From the NCBI GenBank assembly GCA_030248215.1, contig JASANG010000402.1:124001-188000 (forward strand): 64,000 nucleotides of DNA, read 5' to 3'. This DNA is from Enoplolaimus lenunculus (taxonomy: Eukaryota > Nematoda > Enoplea > Enoplida > Thoracostomopsidae). A model generated the notes under the pieces. The model did not search any database. It saw only the letters and a program-made list of their open reading frames with translations, and was not told the DNA's origin. The translations under genes were made by a program, and so were the position numbers. Positions 57,856 to 64,000 of the stretch are shown here, one piece after another; positions within the stretch are counted from its first letter, which is position 1; every line of letters begins with the position of its first letter.

Positions 57856-58414
57856 TACAGGACGATTATATTGCCGGTATGTGACAACATGAAGGCCGGT
57901 AAGAAAACCCTTCGCTTTGGTGTGTTTTTGGTTTGTGTAATTTGAGTTCTAGAAGTTTTGGAGGTGACGTCATTATGACGTTGGTTTATATCGAATGACG
58001 AGTACAGGGCGTTGTGGTCAGGGTGGCGTTTAACATGATTTACTGATGGGGTCTCGTACACTTTCCCATAAGGTTTGGTATTCTTTACTCGTAGAGCGCC
58101 ATGGTCAAGCCAGCGGTATTTTGATGCCAAGTGAGCTTCAAGTTCGAGTCCAATTTGAACTTGAGTCGGAATCATACAACCAAAGAGACTAGAGACGAAA
58201 CTTCTGTACTGCAGTAGACATCAGTGTCGCTTTTCGCTCGCTTCGTTCGCGAGATTTCCTTCAGAAGCGTGTTTTAGATGATTGACCATTTGGTTTGTCC
58301 TATGTACGCAGCCAGCCCGCAAAAATTTTCGAGTTACGTCAGAGTCAAGGGGCTAAGGCAACTTTAGGTTTCCCCAAAAATTTAAGACTAGTCACTGCTA
58401 AAGGGTTCTAAGCA

Positions 58415-58582
58415 AGGTGGAACCGGAATTCCGGTTCCGATTCGAATTGTTACTTTCGATAAGTTAGCCAACAGACACCACAAATCAATATTAAATTTGT
58501 CAATACAAATTATTCGTACGGTAACAAAATTTTTTCGTTCCTATTCCGCATCCGGTATAATCCAGTTCCGCTTTGCACCCTG
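58415..58582. mobile_element. NV-type MITE, short
   Basis: AAGGTGGAACCGGAATTCCGG at the left and AGTTCCGCTTTGCACCCTGG at the right. A diverged relative lies at 48250-48640 and a fragment at 34577-34675. Confidence 0.6.
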
Positions 58583-58785
58583 GTTCTAAGTTTGGTTTTG
58601 AGCGGTAGGGAGCGAACCCAATGTACGGACATGCCTGCTGGCTGCCCACAAATCCAAATTCCTTGGTACGCCACAGGCCACCTTGGTGTAGCCCCCCCTA
58701 ACAGCGGTCGTAACCAAAATTTCGTATTAACGTTTAGCGCTAAAATAACGTATATAATGCTTCTCGGCCGCTTCGCTCTGCGAGT

Positions 58786-58849
58786 TTTATTATTATTATT
58801 ATTATTGTTATTATTATTTTTATTATTATTATTCTTATTATTATTATTC

Positions 58850-58890
<41 letters not shown>
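58786..58890 (+). repeat. (TTA)n microsatellite
   Basis: About 105 bp of ATT triplets with occasional C or G. Encoded poly-Leu and poly-Asn frames are artefacts. A shorter ATT tract lies at 35514-35545 in hnRNP intron 1. Confidence 0.95.
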
Positions 58891-58891
<1 letters not shown>

Positions 58892-59392
58892 CTCGTACAA
58901 CCCACTTTGTTAAAGATTACTGGGTGTGTTGCTAGGTGTTGGACGACGCTAAATAAATGCTATCAAAAAGCACAGCCTAATTCCCAGACAAAGCTTTAAT
59001 TTGAGCCTAACCTACAATCGTTGCCTGCAGCTACTGATTTTGGACGGGCAGTCAAGTCGTAGGAAATTTGAGACAGGCTTGATTTCACGTGGTATCAACT
59101 GAAATAATATATATCTTAAAACTAGTGGCAAAAAATATCAAATTGTGAGGGGGTTGACCCCTAATATCCTATGGATATGCCATGGTAGTACTTAGTGCAC
59201 GAATTTGGGGTGGTAACTTTTGCGCTGTTTGTTTCTATCGCTTTTGAGGTCCCGACGTCGTTGGTGGTTTAGTATTTGGTTTTGTCTTTTTGTGGTCCAC
59301 AATTTTAAATTAGCTGTAACAAACGAACGTTCCTTTTGTCTAAATTAAGTAGACTCTGGAAGTCACATTCTTTTGCACTGCAAGAAACATGC

Positions 59393-59555
59393 AGGCCCGG
59401 AGCCAGCTAACCTTGCTAGGGGGGCCTAAAAAATTTTCAGGAGGGGCATTTAAAGGTTTTCAATGACTTACAAGCACGGTTGAAAATCTTCCAGGGGAGG
59501 CAAAATTTTTCCAGGGGGGCTGAGGCCACCTGCCGCCCGCCCCCTTGGCTGTGTG
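59393..59555. mobile_element. GTAGCCA-type MITE
   Basis: GGCCCGGAGCCAGCTAACCT to CCCCCTTGGCTGTG with GGTTTTCAATGACTTACAAG, the complement of the block at 1.78 kb. It lies about 400 bp upstream of the transporter start codon. Confidence 0.58.
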
Positions 59556-59943
59556 ACCGGAAACGTACGGTTTTACGGGAAAAAGTCTTTGGGGCGACAG
59601 TTGTTCAACAGGATAGGGCTTCGCAGTTAGATATTAGAAAAATTATTCGCTTTTGAGTAGAATCTAAACAAGAAGCTTGGATATCTGCCTTGCAGCATAA
59701 GACTTTGAACACGAAATAGCGGTGTAATGGGCCTTCCAAGCCTGCACACTCTATGAGCTATCTTTTTTGCTTAATTTATCTGTGGATTTTAGAACAATTA
59801 TATATTTATATAATAATGTTTATATATTGCACAGTACAACTTAGGTAACATATCAAACGAACCGTATTGTTTGTATACCAAGAGTGTTAATACGCAGCTT
59901 GGAGGACACCTTGGTTGCAAGAGAAACACGGACTCTTGGTGCA

Positions 59944-62900
59944 ATGAGCTCAGAAAAACACGAATTAGAACGGTTACATTCGCCTGGGGATAAAGATGAC
60001 ATAAAAGAAGAAGTACCGGAGGTAAGTTGTGCCCATTAGCCGATCCAGAGCGGGAGGGGGGCAGGGGGGCGCACGCTCCCCAGTGAGACTTTTTTGTGAT
60101 AAAATGGTAATGTCCCTACCGTACAACTTCCCCCCAGAAATCGGTTTTGGAAAAAAAGATAAGGTCCCTAATTTTTTCCCTACAATTTTCCCTATCAGAA
60201 AATTGTTGGCGATAAAAGGATAAGGTCCCTCGATACGTTACAATTTTTTCACCTCACAAAATTTTTTGGTGATAAAATGATAAGGTTTCTACCTTGCAGT
60301 TGTTGCGTTTCATAACATTTGCCACCCCAGAAATTGCTGGATCCGCCGCTGGTTGTGACGGCTAGAAGGGGGTGGGGATCGTGGCAGAAGAGAGCTGCCA
60401 GGACGGAGGATGAAATTGGGTTTCAAAGGATATACGGCAGGGTACCAACAGGAAATAAATTTTGACGGAACAAGAACATGAATTGGATTTCTTTGCAGCA
60501 ACCGGAACAGGAACAGGGACCTGAATTTGAAATAATTTTTGTCACAAAATTGCGTACTGTATAACTTTTCAGAAAACTTTGTCAAAAAATAAATTTAAAC
60601 GAATTTTCAGCTATTTCATCATGAAGTTTTGCAAAATCATGTCACAAACGGATTATTCCAAAAATTGAACTAATTACAAAAACGCTCATTTCAATATGAC
60701 ATTTGTTTCAAATGCAAAGATTCGAATATTTAAACGATTATCAATAATTTGACACAAAACCGTTAAAAATTCCGGTGTTTGCATCTGTGAACGCAGGCAC
60801 AGGAACAGGAACAGGAATTGAATTTTTGCACAAGTTTCGGTCGGATCAAGAATTCCGGTTAAACCCTGATGTACGGTATAGCAACTGGGATTGATTGTTG
60901 AAAATGGACAACTGACCTAATAATTGTAATTGAAATGGGAACTGACAATTTTGTTGTTGAAATTTGAAAAAAAAATACTAATTTTTAATTATTCGGATAT
61001 TTGGCTGGATATTTTTACGTACTTACGTAAAGCAACGTTATATGACAATTTCGAAGGGATTCTTGTATTATCAACTTAAAAAAATTGTTAAATTATTTAA
61101 ACAAAAATAGTAATAAAAATGGTTTGACCCTTAAGCCTTCTTGGACTATGCGTTTGATTACAATGTCAATTATTGTGGATAGCCTGGAACTATAATAAAG
61201 CTCTGGATTCGCAACGGAATTCGTATTAATAATGTTAGGATACTGTGTGGTCAGTTTGAGCGGATTTTAATTTAGTTATTTCGATGTTTTTATAGGGCAA
61301 ATGGACGCTGGCGTTGTTCGCTGCAACGTGTTGTGCTGCACTTGGTTCATCGTTTCAGTTCGGTTATAACATTGGTGTTATTAATCAGCCACAAGATGTA
61401 CGTTTGTTTCATTAAATCCGTATTCACACGTGCAAGTTTTTATTGAGTAAAAAGTCACAGCTAAAATATACGTAACTGCAAGTGTTTGCGTCGTAAACTT
61501 GCAGCTGGAATTTTGTACGTAGGCGTCGACAAGCGATTGCGTCAAAAAACGAACAATGATCGAAGCAGCGGTTTGGAATGCGATCAAATTGCACTTAATT
61601 TTGTTCGTGATTGCAGGGATGAGCGGTGTCGGTCAAAAAAGCGAGACCGAGACCGAGACAGAAACCGAGACCGAGACTCAACCTACCGAGACGGACATTT
61701 TGGTGTCGGTCTCGGTCAGTTTTTAATCGTTACCGAAAATTAAAATATGAGTTTTTAACTAAAGTTTTGAACATTTTTATTTGCTCTGAATTGCTTTTTT
61801 CATACAATTAAACTAATAAATCACCGCCAGAATTGATCTTTTTTATTATTTTATTTTTCACTTGGCGACTGTCCCTATACCCTTCGAACAGGCTCGAGAC
61901 AAATCATACTGTCTCAAGAAATCCACGGTACAATCCCTAATTCAGAGCTACAGTGTTGTTTTTGACCCCAGGCAAACCGAATAGACAAGAAAATTTTTTC
62001 ACATAGCGTGACTTTATAAATGCGGATAACATATAATTGGTAATTTGTTAAACGATGTCTTAAATGTTTTAAACGCGAAATTGCAACTATTTGTGCTTTG
62101 TCACAATAGAATCAAACTGTTTTGGTTTGGGTTTCCGTTCAAAAATAGAATTTTGGGTAACTGAAGGGGTTATTCTGCTTCTCAAATCGCTGTGTAACCA
62201 GGTAGCGGAGTTCCACAATTGTTCGCTTGCTTATCGCTTTTTCACCTCTTTGGTCTCGGTTTGCAAACCACTGAGACTCAAAGAAGCGACACCCAGACCG
62301 AGATCAGCCATATCCCAAGTCTTGCCGAGACCGAGACCGCCCATATCTGCGTGATTGTACGTTTTTATATTTCAAAATTTACCGCGGCCTGGCATCTACG
62401 ACTTTCCATAGGTGAAAGCATCAAGAGCTGTTGCAATTTTCCGTCTAATATTAGTGTATTTCGGTGGTTTCAGACATAGCCAGGACTTGGAAACGTAAGA
62501 GATTACTTTCCATTAAAATTTCGATGTGGACATTTTTTGTGTTACAACCTGAAACCGTGTCTGAAATTTCCAAAATGGGGTATAAACCGGTAACACCATT
62601 TGACTACGCCGTTGGTTTCAGGTGGTTCAAAATTGGACCCAGCAAAGTCATCGAGAAATGTTTGAAGGTGAAGAAATGTCGAAAGAACAATTGGATTTGG
62701 TTTGGTCGTATATTGTTTCTGTCTACTGTATTGGCGGCATGATTGGCGGACTGGTTAGCGGGGCGGTGTCCGAACGGTTTGGCAGGTAAGTAAAATTTAT
62801 TTGAATATACGTATCCTTGTTTTGACGGATTTTTTGCTTGTTTGCCTTACTTTGAATTTGCGGAGATTGTCTTTGTAATTGTGTGTTTGCTGTTTGGGTT

Positions 62901-64000
62901 TACCGTTTGCCATAAGTCGTTAATTGCGATGCTGCATGAAAGTTGGGCTTGTGCTACACTCACCGCATCGCATGGCGCATTCAAAATTTAAAATAAAAAT
63001 CAGGAACTAAAAATTTGGAATTTTCCGCAAATTCTTTTGTATTTTTAACGATTTTTGGTGTAATTTGCTATTTCGAAGCTTAGCGACGGCACTAACCTGT
63101 TTTTTGTCTCTACATTACATAAACAACATCAAACCAACAATGATTTTTCGAGTGGGGGGACTGAACATAGGTGGGTTTTAAAGTACGGGGAAATTTGGCC
63201 GAATAATTTGAGAACTAGCCCCTGCTAACGAAATGCCAGGTAAAGCATAGCACAACCTTAACTCCGTTTTTATGGTGTATTTTTTAGCTAAGCTTCGAAA
63301 AATAATTGTGACGCGAAACTGCATTGTAAAATATATTTTGGTGTTATTTTAAGGAAAGGTGGTATGATGCTAAACAATTTCACGGCTTTTGTCGCGGCTG
63401 CGTTTTTGGGTCTTGCGAAAACTTCTGGCGTCTACTTTTTACTGTTTGTTGGTCGAATTATCATCGGATTCAATGCTGGTAAGTTATACCAAAACCCTAT
63501 TTATTCACACGTGCACGTTTTTGCAAATAGAACTTGTATATTATTAGGTAATTTTTTGATGAAAAACCTATTCGCAAAACGTAGCTGCAAGCCTTCGATG
63601 TCAAAAGGTTTGCGCAGAGTTTGGGCGTAAGCGTTATGATAGGGAACGATACAGGAGCTAAACCTTTCTGGTTTTGTTATTATTTTAAATGTTTTCAAGC
63701 ACAGCGAAAACTTACAAAACCAGAATATTGATATTTTTGAGTCTGCGTGCGAACGGAAGTTACGGATGCTCTCTTTGTGAAAACTTTTGTGTGCGCATAG
63801 GGTTTAATACTTTTAGACGGATTTTTTTGTTTTGGAACAAATACATTTACTGATAGATAGCTACAGACAGCTTTAGATAAGAATGTCAGTTTTTGTAGCA
63901 TCTGGTATAATAATTAATTATTTTCTGCTTAAGGGCTCAATACAGCGCTTGCACCTATGTATCTGACAGAAATTGCACCTATCAATCTGCGTGGACTGCT
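59944..64000 (+). CDS. GLUT-type facilitated sugar transporter (MFS), first five exons, truncated by window end
   Basis: Exons: 59944-60021, 61296-61397, 62622-62785, 63354-63478, 63934 to beyond the window; phases agree. The start is the ATG 78 nt before a consensus GTAAGT donor. An acidic cytoplasmic N-terminus of 26 residues is followed by TM1 (LFAATCCAALGSSFQFGYN, then IGVINQPQ). An exofacial loop carries an N-glycosylation sequon (NWT). TM2 (WSYIVSVYCIGGMIGG) ends with the MFS signature SERFGRKGG. TM3 and TM4 follow, with FVGRIIIGFNAG and the conserved GLNTALAPMYLTEIAP leading to NLRG. FGYNIGVIN and PMYLTEIAP are class-I GLUT hallmarks, so the substrate is probably glucose, carried down its gradient across the plasma membrane. 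C. elegans FGT-1 is the obvious comparison, but orthology is not tested here. Two acceptors end in AAG rather than CAG or TAG. Intron 1 carries two MITEs (60033-60352 and 60428-60868). Confidence 0.93.
60033..60352. mobile_element. GR-like MITE with internal direct repeats, transporter intron 1
   Basis: CGATCCAGAGCGGGAGG opens it and TGCTGGATCCGCCGCTG closes it. The inside has four imperfect repeats built on GTGATAAAATGGTAATGTCC / GATAAGGTCCCT. Confidence 0.65.
60428..60868. mobile_element. NV-type MITE in transporter intron 1
   Basis: GGCAGGGTACCAACAGGAAA opens it and GAATTCCGGTTAAACCCTGA closes it. The arms carry GGAACAGGAACAGG hexamer runs. It lies between exons 1 and 2 of the sugar transporter. 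Confidence 0.72.
61615..61932. mobile_element. GAGACC-hexamer MITE in transporter intron 2
   Basis: Opens CAGGGATGAGCGGTGTCGG and closes near GGTACAATCCCTAA. The left arm is a run of CGAGAC/GACCGA hexamers followed by its complement GGTCTCGGTC, so it can fold back. A related arm lies at 62250-62345. Confidence 0.65.

Noticed and set aside
58510-58999. Poly-Asn and poly-Leu proteins
   Set aside because: Artefacts of the ATT microsatellite. The Val/Cys/Leu-rich frames at 57582-57892 come from the TTG tract.
1-64000. CRISPR arrays, bacterial operons, retroviral or Polinton-type elements
   Set aside because: The repeats lack regular spacers. Genes have spliceosomal introns. No reverse transcriptase, integrase, capsid or LTR pair was recognised.

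Overview
The window is nuclear DNA from a metazoan, and almost certainly a nematode. Genes are split by long introns with GT-AG borders and TTTTCAG/TTTNTAG-type acceptors. There is a long array of the nematode telomere hexamer TTAGGC. One gene encodes a cuticlin-type ZP protein, a family best known from the nematode cuticle. The clade cannot be fixed from the sequence. No prokaryotic, viral or LTR-type element was recognised.

Four protein-coding genes could be assembled exon by exon, with every splice phase agreeing. (1) 16603-26973, + strand, nine exons: a 398-aa cuticlin-like ZP-domain protein. (2) 37059-31197, - strand, seven exons: a 435-aa hnRNP A/B-type RNA-binding protein with two RRMs, a Gln-rich linker and a SAM-like C-terminus. 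(3) 42845-39293, - strand, three exons: a 153-aa secreted DUF302 protein, a family known mainly from bacteria and archaea and therefore a horizontal-transfer candidate. (4) 59944 to beyond 64000, + strand: the first five exons of a class-I GLUT-type sugar transporter, cut by the window end. The genes do not form an operon. Genes 2 and 3 run on the minus strand, and genes 1 and 4 on the plus strand.

Most of the rest is small non-autonomous DNA transposons (MITEs) and tRNA-derived SINEs. The most striking are two hAT-like families, called TelA and TelB here. They have different terminal inverted repeats (TIRs) and leave 8-bp target duplications, yet both have cores made of TTAGGC telomere-type hexamers. 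There are more than 25 copies or fragments, mainly at 2-30 kb and 38-43 kb. Other families are: DR8 and NV (hAT-like, CCGG-rich cores, 8-bp duplications); GR (hAT-like, CAGTGGCGGATCCAG ends); AP (TA target, palindromic, with TGAGTCA motifs); CT (TA target, CTGTAGTGACC ends); PB (TTAA target, piggyBac-like, with a tRNA-like pol III promoter core); and two SINEs with tRNA-like heads. Several nested insertions give a relative order of activity.

Layout: 1-16.6 kb is repeat-packed with no gene found. 16.6-27 kb is the cuticlin gene with introns full of MITEs. 27-31 kb is a MITE patch followed by A/C-rich unique sequence. 31-37 kb is the hnRNP gene. 38-43 kb is the DUF302 gene, with a ~360-bp telomeric array in intron 1. 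43-60 kb is T/G-rich on the plus strand, with SINEs, simple repeats and an exact 269-bp tandem duplication, and no confident gene. 60-64 kb is the sugar transporter.
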